Positions 13,005-21,866 of a DNA stretch of 32,527 nt are shown here, piece by piece. The first letter of the stretch is position 1; each line of letters opens with the position of its first letter. The notes beneath the pieces are model-generated. The model was given only the letters and a program-made list of their open reading frames with translations, did no database searches and was not told where the DNA came from. A program made the position numbers and the translations under genes. Source of the stretch: a virus. Location: positions 1 through 32,527 of the IMG/VR virus record IMGVR_UViG_3300006865_000023; one strand, written 5' to 3'.

Positions 13005-14241
13005 GGCGCTGCAGGTCGAGCTCTGGCCGATCGATCGGCTGCTGCCCTATGCGGCGAACGCCAGGACCCATCCCGACGAGCAGATCGGGCAGATCGCCGG
13101 CTCGATTGCGGAGTTCGGATTCAACGTTCCGTGCCTCGTCGACGACCGCGGCGTGCTGATCGCCGGTCACGGTCGAATTCTCGCAGCCAAGCGGCTCGGC
13201 CTGCAGCAGCTCCCGGTCATTCGGCTCGGCCATCTGACTGACGCGCAGGCGCGCGCGTTCCGGCTTGCCGACAACCGGATCGCACTCAATGCCGGCTGGG
13301 ATGATGCGCTACTGGCGGCCGAGCTCGATCGACTCAGGGAAGATGGGGTCAACCTCGAGCTGCTCGGCTTCGCTGAGGACGAGCTCGATCGCTTGCTCGA
13401 TGGATTTGATGCGGGCGAAGCAGCCGAGGGCGAGGACGACGTTCCGGAGCCGCCCGCCGAGGCGATCACCCGGCCCGGCGACCTCTGGCTGCTCGGGCCG
13501 CATCGCCTCCTCTGTGGCGACGCGACGGCTGCGACCGATGTCGAGCGGCTGCTGGACGGCACCAGTCCGCACCTGATGGTGACGGACCCGCCCTATGGGG
13601 TCGAATACGACCCGAATTGGCGCAACGAGTCCGGCGTCTCTTCGACGGCGCGCACCGGCAAGGTCAACAACGACGACCGCGCCGATTGGCGCGAGGCGTG
13701 GAGTCTGTTCCCCGGCGAGGTCGCTTACGTCTGGCATTCGGGGATCTATGCGCGCACCGTGGCGGAGAGTCTCGACGTCTGCAGTTTCTTGATCAGGGCA
13801 CAGATCGTATGGGCCAAGCCTCGCCTGGTGCTTTCCCGCGGCGATTACCACTGGCAGCACGAGCCGTGTTTCTATGCGGTGCGCAAGGGTGCAACCGGCC
13901 ATTGGCAGGGCGCCCGCGACCAAACGACACTCTGGACCATCGCCACCGGCGAGAACGACGAGGCCACCGAACACGGGACGCAGAAGCCGATCGAGTGCAT
14001 GCGCCGGCCGATCCTCAACAACAGCAAGGCTGGCGATCTGGTCTACGAGCCGTTTGCCGGCAGCGGTACCACTCTGATTGCAGCGGAGAGCACTGGCCGT
14101 GTCTGTCTCGCGTTGGAGATCGACCCACGCTATTGCGACGTGATCGTGGAACGGTGGCAGCATTTTACTGGCGGCAAGGCTGTCCGCGAGGCTGACGGCA
14201 TTTGTTTCGAAGAGCTCAAATCGGGGCGAGCAGCGGCATGA
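12997..14241 (+). CDS. ParB-like nuclease domain + DNA N6-adenine methyltransferase
   Basis: An intact relative of the gene before it. The ParB-like domain (LIAGHGRILAAKRLGL, ADNRIALNAGWDDA) is followed by a methyltransferase with DPPY (VTDPPYGVEYDPNW, motif IV) and EPFAGSGTTLIAAE (motif I), the beta-class order, predicting adenine-N6 modification. ATG 12997 overlaps the upstream stop region by 8 bases; an in-frame ATG at 12931 would add a basic stretch and a 74-base overlap. The two adjacent genes look like an old duplication with different motif IV (SPPY or DPPY), hence perhaps different targets. No cognate restriction gene is seen. Confidence 0.88.
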   Translation: MTEALQVELWPIDRLLPYAANARTHPDEQIGQIAGSIAEFGFNVPCLVDDRGVLIAGHGRILAAKRLGLQQLPVIRLGHLTDAQARAFRLADNRIALNAGWDDALLAAELDRLREDGVNLELLGFAEDELDRLLDGFDAGEAAEGEDDVPEPPAEAITRPGDLWLLGPHRLLCGDATAATDVERLLDGTSPHLMVTDPPYGVEYDPNWRNESGVSSTARTGKVNNDDRADWREAWSLFPGEVAYVWHSGIYARTVAESLDVCSFLIRAQIVWAKPRLVLSRGDYHWQHEPCFYAVRKGATGHWQGARDQTTLWTIATGENDEATEHGTQKPIECMRRPILNNSKAGDLVYEPFAGSGTTLIAAESTGRVCLALEIDPRYCDVIVERWQHFTGGKAVREADGICFEELKSGRAAA

Positions 14242-14513
14242 AGCAAAGCCGCCGCATGTCGCTCGTCGAATCGATCGCCAACATCGCGGGCGGTTACATG
14301 CTGGCACTTGCGACGCAAATGATTGTGTTCCCGCTGTTCGGGATCAGGGCGAGGATTCCGGAGCACCTGGCCATCGGGGCAGCGTTCACCGGCGTGTCCG
14401 TGCTGCGCTCGTACACACTGCGCCGCTTGTTCGAGGCTTGGCGCATCAACCACGAACAATCCGCGCCGTCGCACCATTCCGATCATCAAACAATCGGAAG
14501 GCGCCGATTATAG
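14238..14513 (+). CDS. DUF7220-like small membrane protein
   Basis: A 91-residue protein with two hydrophobic segments, at about residues 12-31 (IANIAGGYMLALATQMIVFP) and 44-56, then the basic RSYTLRRLFEAW. This matches DUF7220, a family of small phage membrane proteins of unknown role found by terminase and methyltransferase genes. ATG 14238 overlaps the previous stop (ATGA). The last 25 residues are polar and histidine-rich and may be a divergent end. Confidence 0.68.
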   Translation: MKQSRRMSLVESIANIAGGYMLALATQMIVFPLFGIRARIPEHLAIGAAFTGVSVLRSYTLRRLFEAWRINHEQSAPSHHSDHQTIGRRRL

Positions 14514-14589
14514 CAATTCCATTGCCGCTTAATCGCTTGGCTCGCTTGCCGAGCAGCGCCTGTATGACGCCATCACGATGGAGATGGCG

Positions 14590-14904
14590 ATGACAAAGAC
14601 AATCCTTCCGACGGCAAACGAGACCTGGGGCTTCTGGGGCACCTGCGGTCACAACGGCTATGACCAGGCTATGGCCTGGGAGGCAGCAAGCGATGCGCTG
14701 GCCACGGCTTTCGATCTGAAGCCCGAGCAAGTGCGCGATCTGTTGGACGCCCGCTTCGGGCGGCATCTCGCCGACGATTTGAGCTTCATCCCCGGCGGGC
14801 CGGTGAGCCGGGAGGCGATCGAAAACCACATCATGACGCGGCTTGCCGATCGGCGCTGGCGCAAGTGGTTCGAGCAGGCGGTTCGCGAAGCGAAGAGTGC
14901 CTGA
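14590..14904 (+). CDS. conserved hypothetical protein
   Basis: A 104-residue protein beginning MTKTILPTANETWGFWGT. It is helical with a conserved-looking Trp-rich start and the end RRWRKWFEQAVREAKSA. I do not recognise a family with known function. GGAG at 14580-14583 favours ATG 14590 over the in-frame ATGs at 14578 and 14584. It lies between the DUF7220 and DUF3489 genes, in a cluster that usually precedes terminase genes in such prophages. Confidence 0.6.
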   Translation: MTKTILPTANETWGFWGTCGHNGYDQAMAWEAASDALATAFDLKPEQVRDLLDARFGRHLADDLSFIPGGPVSREAIENHIMTRLADRRWRKWFEQAVREAKSA

Positions 14905-14970
14905 TCCTCTGCGTTGCTTCCCGTCTCAGCCCCGCGTCGCGCGGCGTGACCGGGGCTCGGGGCAGTAGAA

Positions 14971-14991
14971 GGCCCGCGACGGTCGCGGGCC
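14971..14991 (+). other. GC-rich hairpin between genes
   Basis: GGCCCGCGAC and GTCGCGGGCC are exact complements one base apart; in practice an 8-bp stem with a small loop forms. No T-tract follows, so it is a weak terminator at best. It may separate the unknown gene from the DUF3489 gene or stabilise RNA. Confidence 0.4.
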
Positions 14992-15013
14992 TGTCTACGC
15001 AAGGAGCCTCATC

Positions 15014-15571
15014 ATGGCACTCTCCGATTCTCAACTCGTCGTTCTCACCGCCGCCTGCCAGCGGGCCGACCGCTCAGTCTATCCGCTCACTGCCAAGCTT
15101 CCTGGCGGCGCCGCCGCCAAGGTGCTGGGCGCGCTGCTCAAGCAGGAATTGATCAAGGAGGTCCCGGCCAAGCGCGAGGATACGGTCTGGCGCGAGGACA
15201 AGAAGCGCGGGCGGCTCACGCTGCGCGCAACGCCTGCTGCCTTCAAGGCGCTCGGCATTGATCCGACCGAGATGTCCGCCGACGATGCGGGCAACAGCGA
15301 AGAGGTTCAGGCTGAAGCTGACCGCGCTCACGACGCCCGCGACCAGAGTGAGCCCGAGGCTAACCGCACGCGCGCCGACAGCAAGCAAGCCAAGCTGATC
15401 GAGATGCTCAAGCGCCGCGAGGGCGCAACCATCGAGGAGATCGTGAAAGCCTTCGACTGGCAGGCGCACACGGTGCGCGGAGCGATTGCCGGCGCGCTGA
15501 AGAAGAAGCTCGGCCTCAACGTGATCTCGGAAAGGCAGGATGGTCGCGGACGGGTCTATCGGATAACCTAA
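15014..15571 (+). CDS. DUF3489 domain protein
   Basis: A 185-residue protein. The C-terminal third (SKQAKLIEMLKRREGATIEE, VKAFDWQAHTVRGAIAGALKKKLGL) is the DUF3489 winged-helix-like domain found in many alphaproteobacterial genomes and prophages. The N-terminal 90 residues form a second small helical domain starting LSDSQLVVLTAACQRAD, joined by an acidic linker. A strong Shine-Dalgarno, AAGGAG, lies upstream of ATG 15014. The fold suggests DNA binding. The function is unknown, and the gene often sits next to recombinases or terminases. Confidence 0.8.
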   Translation: MALSDSQLVVLTAACQRADRSVYPLTAKLPGGAAAKVLGALLKQELIKEVPAKREDTVWREDKKRGRLTLRATPAAFKALGIDPTEMSADDAGNSEEVQAEADRAHDARDQSEPEANRTRADSKQAKLIEMLKRREGATIEEIVKAFDWQAHTVRGAIAGALKKKLGLNVISERQDGRGRVYRIT

Positions 15572-15668
15572 CGAGGCACCGCATCCCTTTACCTCTGTTG
15601 AGGCAAGCCGCCGTCCCCCAGGGCCGGCGGCTTTGCGCTTGATCGGGCATGGGTTGCCGGCAATTGCC

Positions 15669-16226
15669 ATGCAGGGAATGAGTGAGCGGCAATATGCGGC
15701 GCATGCCGGGATCTCGCGCGGCGCGGTGCAGAAGGCGCGCGCGGCGGGACGGCTGGTGCTGTTCCCCGACGGTTCGATCGATGCCCGCGCCTCTGACATT
15801 CGACGCGCCGCCACGACCGACCCGAGCAAACAGCGCCAACAAGGTGGCAATCCCGCGCGGCTCAAGCCGGTGCCGGAAGCCGCGCTCGGCTCGGTGCGCG
15901 AGACGCTGAAGGAGCAGGGTCTGCCCGCCGGCGGCAATGTGACCTTCGTGCAGGCACGGACCGCGCACGAGATCGCCAAGGCACATCTTGCGCGCCTGAA
16001 ACTGCAGGAGCGCCGTGGCGAGCTGGTCGACCGCGCACGGGCGAGTGCGCTGGTGTTCCGCCTGGCGCGCGAGGAACGGGATTCCTGGCTCAACTGGCCG
16101 GCACGGGTTGCGGCCTTGATTGCAGCCGACCTCGGCGTAGAGGCGCATCCGATGCAGACAATACTCGAAACGCACGTCCGTGCGCACCTGGCCGAGCTTG
16201 CCGAGGTGCGGCCCGATTTTCGATGA
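15669..16226 (+). CDS. terminase small subunit-like protein (Nu1-type)
   Basis: A protein of about 185 residues. It opens with a helix-turn-helix (MSERQYAAHAGISRGAVQKARAAGRLV read in segments) like the winged helix of lambda gpNu1, followed by a variable linker and a helical region (KAHLARLKLQERRGELVDRA, RLAREERDSWLNWPARVAALIA) typical of these subunits. It recognises the packaging site and recruits the large subunit, whose gene starts 7 bases later. The start is uncertain: in-frame ATGs at 15633, 15669 and 15678 lack clear ribosome binding sites, and 15669 is my choice. Confidence 0.75.
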   Translation: MQGMSERQYAAHAGISRGAVQKARAAGRLVLFPDGSIDARASDIRRAATTDPSKQRQQGGNPARLKPVPEAALGSVRETLKEQGLPAGGNVTFVQARTAHEIAKAHLARLKLQERRGELVDRARASALVFRLAREERDSWLNWPARVAALIAADLGVEAHPMQTILETHVRAHLAELAEVRPDFR

Positions 16227-16232
16227 AGACCC

Positions 16233-18203
16233 TTGGATGATCTCTTCGCCTTCGATGGCGCGGATGAGCTGCGGCAATGCTGGCGCGACGGACTGACCCC
16301 CGACCCGGCGCTGACGGTCTCGGAATGGGCCGACCGCCATCGGGTGTTAAGCCCTCGCGCGTCCGCCGAGCCCGGCCGCTACCGCACCGATCGCACGCCC
16401 TACATGCGCGCGATCATCGATGCGCTGTCGCCGACGCATCCGGCGCGCCGCATCGTGGTGATGAAGTCAGCCCAGGTTGGCTTCACCGAGGGCGGCAACA
16501 ACTGGATCGGCTACGTCATCCATCATGCGCCGGGACCGATGCTCGCAGTGCAGCCAACCGTCGAGCTCGCCAAGCGCTTCTCGCGCCAGCGCATCGATCC
16601 GCTGGTGAACGAGAGTCCGGCGCTGCGCGAGCGCGTCAAGCCGGCTCGCTCACGCGACGCCGGCAACACGGTGCTGTCGAAGGAGTTTCCCGCAGGGCTC
16701 CTCGTCATCACCGGCGCGAACAGCGCGGTGGGCCTGCGCTCAATGCCGGCCCGCTACCTGTTCCTCGACGAAGTCGACGCCTATCCACCCTCGGCCGACG
16801 AGGAAGGAGACCCTGTTGCGCTCGCGGAAGCTCGCACGCGCACATTCTCGTGGCGCTCCAAGGTCTTGCTCGGCTCGACGCCAACCATCCACGGACTGTC
16901 GCGGATCGAGCGCGAGTACGAGGCATCCGATCAGCGGCGCTACTTCGTGCCCTGCCCACACTGCGGGGCCATGCAGTGGCTCAAGTTCGAGCGGCTACAC
17001 TGGGAGAAGGGCAAGCCTGAGACGGCGCATTACGCGTGCGAGTCATGTGATGGTCGGATCGAGGAGCACCAAAAGACGGCGATGCTCGCGGCCGGTGCGT
17101 GGCGGCCGACTGCGGAGCCGCAGGACCCCGGGACGATCGGGTTCCACATCTCGGCGCTCTATTCTCCGGTCGGGTGGCTCTCCTGGGCGAACATCGCCCG
17201 CCTGTGGGAAGCCGCGACCACCGACGAAGCCAAGCGCAGCTTCAAGAACAGCGTGCTCGGCGAGACGTGGATCGAGACCGGCGAGGCGCCGGACTGGCAG
17301 CGCCTCTACGACCGGCGCGAGGACTGGAGAATCGGGACGGTGCCATCGGCCGGGTTGTTTCTGACGGGCGGTGCCGATGTGCAACACGACCGCATAGAAG
17401 TCGATGTTTGGGCCTGGGGACGGCGGCTCGAAAGCTGGTTGGTCGAGCACGTCGTTCTCGACGGTGACACGTCGCGTTCGGAGGTCTGGGATCGCCTCAC
17501 CAGGTTGCTCGATGCGACCTGGCCGCACGAGCGCGGTGCGCGGATGCGTCTCGCACGGCTCGCCGTCGATTCCGGCGACGGCCGCACCACGGCTGCCGTC
17601 TACGGCTGGGTCCGCAAGGCAGGTCCCGGCCAGGCGCTGGCAGTGAAAGGTGTCGACGGGTTCGATCGCACGACACCCATTGACGGTCCGAAGGCGGTCG
17701 ACGTGAACGAAGCCGGCAAGCGGCTGCGCCGGGGCGCCTCTGTCTGGAAGGTATCGGTTGCGGTCTTCAAGTCGGAGACCTATCGCTTTCTTCGGCTTGA
17801 CCGGCCGACTGACGAGGAGATCGTAGCTGGCGGACGGTTTCCGGACGGGTTCATTCATCTGCCGCTCGGCACGACGGCGGAGTGGGTCAAGCAGCTTACT
17901 GCCGAGCAACTTGTCACGGTCCGCAGCCATCGCGGGTTCACGAAACTCGAATGGCGGCAACTGCGCGAGCGTAACGAAGCGCTCGATTGCCGAGTGTACG
18001 CTCGCGCGGCGGCCTGGATCGCCGGGGCCGATCGCTGGAGCGAGGCGAAGTGGCGAGACCTGGAGCAACAAGTCGGTCTCGCTGACGAGACCGACGATTA
18101 TCAGGTCGAAGCCGAGGCAACCGCCGATATCGTTGCAGGCGTCATCCGCCGTCAGCCCGAGCGCCGCGGACGCCGCGTGTTCCGGTCGAGCTATCTGAGC
18201 TGA
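16233..18203 (+). CDS. terminase large subunit (GpA family)
   Basis: A 656-residue packaging motor of the lambda gpA family (PF05876). The Walker A-like VVMKSAQVGFTEGGNN is near residues 75-90, Walker B YLFLDEVDAY at about 175-184, and a CPHC...CESC zinc site lies near residues 245-275. The nuclease half opens with FLTGGADVQHDRIEVDVWAWG near residue 375. It pumps DNA into the prohead and cuts at cos-type ends. A TTG start at 16233 is forced by an in-frame stop at 16224-16226. The gene is intact and full length for the family. Confidence 0.93.
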   Translation: MDDLFAFDGADELRQCWRDGLTPDPALTVSEWADRHRVLSPRASAEPGRYRTDRTPYMRAIIDALSPTHPARRIVVMKSAQVGFTEGGNNWIGYVIHHAPGPMLAVQPTVELAKRFSRQRIDPLVNESPALRERVKPARSRDAGNTVLSKEFPAGLLVITGANSAVGLRSMPARYLFLDEVDAYPPSADEEGDPVALAEARTRTFSWRSKVLLGSTPTIHGLSRIEREYEASDQRRYFVPCPHCGAMQWLKFERLHWEKGKPETAHYACESCDGRIEEHQKTAMLAAGAWRPTAEPQDPGTIGFHISALYSPVGWLSWANIARLWEAATTDEAKRSFKNSVLGETWIETGEAPDWQRLYDRREDWRIGTVPSAGLFLTGGADVQHDRIEVDVWAWGRRLESWLVEHVVLDGDTSRSEVWDRLTRLLDATWPHERGARMRLARLAVDSGDGRTTAAVYGWVRKAGPGQALAVKGVDGFDRTTPIDGPKAVDVNEAGKRLRRGASVWKVSVAVFKSETYRFLRLDRPTDEEIVAGGRFPDGFIHLPLGTTAEWVKQLTAEQLVTVRSHRGFTKLEWRQLRERNEALDCRVYARAAAWIAGADRWSEAKWRDLEQQVGLADETDDYQVEAEATADIVAGVIRRQPERRGRRVFRSSYLS

Positions 18204-18207
18204 ACCC

Positions 18208-18420
18208 ATGACGCTCGACGAAATGATGGCGCAGCGCGATGCGTTGCTCGCCGCGCGGTTCCGCGGTGTGCGCACCGTCGAGATCGACGGCCGGCGCGTG
18301 ACTTACGCCTCTGATGCCGAAATGGCAGCCGCCATCACGGATCTGGAGCGCCGGATCGCCGCGGCCCAGGCGGGCGGCCGAAAGCGCCGAATCCTCACAT
18401 CGGCTTCGAAGGGGCTCTGA
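18208..18420 (+). CDS. gpW-like head-tail joining protein
   Basis: A 70-residue protein. TLDEMMAQRDALLAARFRGVRTVEIDGRRVTY is followed by SDAEMAAAITDLERRIA, the helix-hairpin-helix pattern of lambda gpW, which seals the portal before tail attachment. It sits between terminase and portal, the standard lambda position, and ends one base before the portal GTG start. The length and pattern fit the family well. Confidence 0.85.
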   Translation: MTLDEMMAQRDALLAARFRGVRTVEIDGRRVTYASDAEMAAAITDLERRIAAAQAGGRKRRILTSASKGL

Positions 18421-19859
18421 GTGATTGCCTCGCTGATAGCATTCCGGCGCCGCGTCGGCGCATTCATCGGCGGGTTTGAGGCCGGGCTGGCGAACCGCAG
18501 GCTCAAAGGCTTCCAGCCCAGTCGCGCGCATCTCAATACCCTGATCGCGGCGGCCGGCCCCGACATCACGGCACGCGCCCGCTGGCTTGTCCGCAACAAC
18601 GGCTATGCCGCGAACGCGGTCGAGAGCTGGGCCGGCAACGTGGTCGGCGCGGGCATTAAGCCCTCGTCGCTGATCAAGGACGCTGCCTTGAAAGCAGCGA
18701 TCCAGGAGCTCTGGCTCAGCTGGACCGATGAAGCCGATGCGGAGGGTTTCACAGATTTCTATGGACTGCAGCGTCGTGCCGCGCGAGAGGTGTTCATCGC
18801 GGGCGAGGTGTTCTTTCGGTTCCGGCCACGCCGGCCGCAGGACGGCCTCACGGTCCCGCTGCAGCTGCAGATGCTCCCGTCTGAGATGCTGCCGATCAAC
18901 CGCAACGAGGTTGCGCAGAACGGCAACGTCATTCGGCAGGGCATTGAATTCGACGCGATCGGCCGACGCGTGGCCTACCACTTCCTGCGCCGGCATCCGG
19001 GCGATGTGACCGATCCCGGCCTCGCCGGCGATATCGTGCGCGTGCCCGCGTCCGAGATCGTGCATGTGATTGACCCGGTCGATGCCGGGCAGCTGCGTGG
19101 CGTCTCCCGGTTCGCCGCCGGTATTGTGACGCTGTTCCTGCTCGACCAGTACGACGACGCCGAGCTCGATCGGAAGAAGGTCGCGGCGATGCACGCGCTG
19201 TTCATCACGACGCCGGCGCCGGCAGAGCCGCTCGATGCCGCGGAGGGTCGGGACGAGAACGACGAGCGCACCATCGACCTGCAACCGGGCCAGATCACGA
19301 TGCTGGAGCCCGGCGAGGAGGTGCAGACTTCTGCCCCTGCGGATTCAGGCCAGACCTACGAGCCGTTCCAGTATCGGACACTGCCGCAGGTCTCGGCTGC
19401 GCTCGGTGTGCCTTATGCGTATCTGTCGAACGATATGCTCAAGGCCAACTACTCGAACTCACGGCTTGCGTTGCTTGAGTTCCGCCGCCGCACTGAAGCC
19501 TACCAGCACGCCGTGATCGTCTGGCAGCTCTGCTGGCAGGTATGGGCGCGTTGGATGGATACCGCAGTGCTTGCCGGTGCGATCGATCTGCCGAACTACG
19601 ACCAGCGCCGGCGCGAGGCTGGCTGCCACCGAAGTGGGATTGGACTGATCCGCTCAAGGACGCGCGCGCTGAAATCGAACAGATCGAAGCGGGCCTCAAG
19701 TGCCGGACGCAGGCGCTGGCCGAGCGAGGTTACGACGCCGAGCAGGTGGATGCCGAGATTGCGGCGGACAAGCAGCGCGAACAGGCGCTCGGCTTGACAT
19801 TCAGTTCGGCGGCGGGCTCTCCGGTGGCCGACCAAACAGATCAATCACAAGCATCATGA
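18421..19859 (+). pseudogene. portal protein (lambda gpB family), frameshifted near the C-terminus
   Basis: From GTG 18421 the frame encodes a lambda-type portal: WLVRNNGYAANAVESWAGNVVGAG, then FRFRPRRPQDGL and LPQVSAALGVPYAYLSNDMLKANYS, the family signature. After YDQRRRE (about 19617) the frame becomes nonsense. The -1 frame gives WLPPKWDWTDPLKDARAEIE and on to a stop at 19857-19859. Adding one base within 19617-19620 restores a roughly 479-residue portal. Portals form the dodecamer for DNA entry and exit, and the lost region is the conserved clip/crown end, so the product as written may not assemble. Confidence 0.88.
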
Positions 19860-19882
19860 AATGCTTATCGCGCAGAACGCGG

Positions 19883-20176
19883 CTATGCGGCCCTCGGTTG
19901 AACGCGCGCGTTGATCTTTTTGCCCATTCGATCGCGCGCCCGTTCCAAATCGTAGGTCGCCTGCATGCCCATCCAGAACTCGGCGCTGGTCCCGAAGTAA
20001 CGGGCAAGCCGCAGCGCCGTATCCGGCGTGATCGCGCGCTTGCCGTTGACAATCTCGCTGATGCGGATCTGCGGAACGCCGATCGCCTTGGCGAGCGCGT
20101 ATTGGGAGAGACCAAGCGGCTTCAAGAAGTCCTCCCGCAGGACCTCGCCGGGATGGGCTGGAGGAAAGTCCGCCAT
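19883..20176 (-). CDS. higA: HigA-family antitoxin (COG3093-type)
   Basis: A 97-residue antitoxin. It begins with the family signature HPGEVLREDFLKPLGLSQY. An XRE helix-turn-helix at residues about 22-60 includes QYALAKAIGVPQIRISEIVNG, and TALRLARYFGTSAEFWMGMQ follows. It belongs to the short HigA class that pairs with HigB-1 toxins. It lies downstream of the toxin with a 13-base gap, in opposite orientation to the head genes around it. It probably represses the pair at the overlapping palindromes at 20482-20507. Confidence 0.9.
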   Translation of the reverse strand: MADFPPAHPGEVLREDFLKPLGLSQYALAKAIGVPQIRISEIVNGKRAITPDTALRLARYFGTSAEFWMGMQATYDLERARDRMGKKINARVQPRAA

Positions 20177-20189
20177 TGTTCAAATCTCC

Positions 20190-20471
20190 TCAATGGTAGT
20201 CGACGATTTCGACGTCGTAGGCGTCGCCGTCGCGCCAGCGAAAGCAGATCCGCCACTGGTCGTTGATGCGGATGCTGTGCTGCCCTTTGCGGTCGCCCGC
20301 CAGGCGTTCCAGCCGGTTGCCGGGCGGAGCCCTGAGATCGTCGAGGCTTCGGGCATTGTGAATCTGCATCAGCTTCCGGTTTGCTGTTTTGATGATGTCG
20401 TTCGGAATGCTCTTGACGAAGCGGCGCTCCCAGGCCGCCTCCGCCGCAGCGTTCCGAAGCGATTTGATCAT
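20190..20471 (-). CDS. higB: HigB/RelE-family toxin
   Basis: A 93-residue toxin of the HigB-1 (COG3549) class. IHNARSLDDLRAPPGNRLERL and QHSIRINDQWRICFRWRDGDAYDVEIVDYH are the signature segments (SIRINxQWRICF...VEIVDYH). It is a ribosome-dependent mRNA interferase. This is a different class from the higBA pair at 10.5-11.1 kb, so the two modules should not cross-neutralise. It sits in antisense between the portal and protease genes. It looks intact. Confidence 0.9.
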   Translation of the reverse strand: MIKSLRNAAAEAAWERRFVKSIPNDIIKTANRKLMQIHNARSLDDLRAPPGNRLERLAGDRKGQHSIRINDQWRICFRWRDGDAYDVEIVDYH

Positions 20472-20481
20472 CGAGCACCAT

Positions 20482-20507
20482 GCTAACGCACTGCGTTAGC
20501 TAACGCA
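20482..20507 (-). promoter_or_regulatory. overlapping palindromic operator of the second higBA pair
   Basis: GCTAACGCA (20482-20490), TGCGTTAGC (20492-20500) and GCTAACGCA (20499-20507) give two overlapping perfect palindromes, 19 bp (20482-20500) and 16 bp (20492-20507). They lie 10 bases upstream of the toxin start. This is a strong candidate binding site for the HigA antitoxin. Confidence 0.8.
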
Positions 20508-20553
20508 AGACATAAGTACTGGCTCGCCAGGCCGCAATCCAAGTCTTGGACCA

Positions 20554-21839
20554 ATGAACCTGCCTCACATCGCCTCCCGCGTGTTCGGGACGCCGCTCTT
20601 GATCGCGCGCGCCAAGCTCGAGGTGATCCTCGGCGTGCTGGCTCCACGCTTGCGCAGAAGTGCAGCCGAGCCGATCGAGCCGGAAGCCGATCCACCCCCG
20701 CTCACCTCGGTCACGGTGGAGAAGATCGCGGTGGTCTCAGTGATCGGCACCCTGGTGAGCCGCTCGGGTTACCTTGACGCTGCCAGCGGGCTCCAGGCTT
20801 ACGGAGGCATCGCCGATGCCATTTCGGCGGCAATGGACGACGCGACCGTGCGTGGCGTCATCCTCGATGTTGACTCACCCGGTGGTGAGGTTGGCGGGCT
20901 GTTCGACTTAGTCGAACAGATTGCGGCCATCAGGAGCGCGAGCACAAAACCGCTCTGGGCGGTCGCCAACGAGAGCGCACTATCGGCAGCCTATGCCATC
21001 GCCAGCACCGCCGATCGGCTCTATATGACGCGCACCGGCGAGGTCGGCTCGATCGGTGTTGTCGCGGTGCACATCGACGAGAGCGGCGCGGACGCCAAGG
21101 CAGGATTCGCATGGACGTTCGTATTCGCCGGCGACCGCAAGGTCGACGGCAATGCGCATGAGCCGCTCTCGGAACGCGCGCGCGCAACAATCCAGGCGGA
21201 CGTCGATCGCCTCTATGCCGGGTTCTGTGCGCTTGTCGCCGCCAATCGCGGGTTACCCGTTGAGACGGTGCGTGGCACGAACGCCACCATCTATCGCGGC
21301 GAACTCGCCATTCGCGCCGGCCTTGCCGACCATCTCGGAACGCTCGACCTCGCCATCGCCGAGATGGCGGCCGAACTCGATCGCGCATCCACAGCGCGCA
21401 TACCCATCAACCCGACACCCAAGAGGAGCCCGTCCATGGCAACGACCGTGACCGAACAGATTGACGATCAACGGGAGCACCCGCAGCAGTCGGTGGCTCC
21501 TGCGCTGGCACCGGAAGAGGCTTCCCCGGATCTTGCGCCACCGGCAGCTGTCGCGGAACCTGCGCCCGATGCGAGAGCACGGCCGAGAAGCTGCGGGCGG
21601 AGTTTAGCGAAATCGCCGCTGTCGCCGCGCAGGCGGCGCGGCTCGGCGTCACCGTGGACGCCGCGGACGCGGTCGCCAAGGGAGTGTCCGCCGACGCATT
21701 GCGCCGTTCCGTCCTCGATACGCTCGCGGCGCGGACTGAGGCGACGAGCGTGATCGCGGCGGCTCCAACCAGCCCAACTGCAGGCGACAGCCCGATCGTG
21801 CGGCGCGCGAAGCACCGTGCCGCCGAAGCCCGTGCCTGA
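20554..21839 (+). pseudogene. S49-family capsid protease with nested scaffold region, frameshifted
   Basis: The N-terminal 290 residues are an S49 (lambda gpC-like) protease: VRGVILDVDSPGGEVGGLFD, then NESALSAAYAIASTADRLYM with the likely nucleophile S144, and GEVGSIGVVAVH. The remainder is a charged scaffold-like tail. The frame breaks near 21567-21582. The -1 frame gives STAEKLRAEFSEIAAVAAQA and on to a stop at 21837-21839, giving about 429 residues when one base is added. In frame, a second start with a strong ribosome binding site lies at 21436, like lambda Nu3 inside C. The protease domain itself is intact; the scaffold part is broken. Confidence 0.85.
21421..21438 (+). promoter_or_regulatory. 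internal ribosome binding site for a nested scaffold protein
   Basis: AAGAGGAG (21421-21428) lies seven bases before an in-frame ATG at 21436 (codon 295 of the protease gene). The product would begin MATTVTEQIDDQREH and contain only the acidic, helical C-terminal region. In lambda the scaffold Nu3 is made in this way from within gene C. Confidence 0.65.
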
Positions 21840-21866
21840 TCATCGAGAACCCAAGGAGCATCCGAC

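Noticed and set aside
14971-14991. strong intrinsic terminator
   Set aside because: The stem is strong but no run of T follows, so it is listed only as a hairpin.
17043-18275. 410-residue open frame on the minus strand
   Set aside because: It is antisense to the terminase large subunit, which has full-length family motifs.
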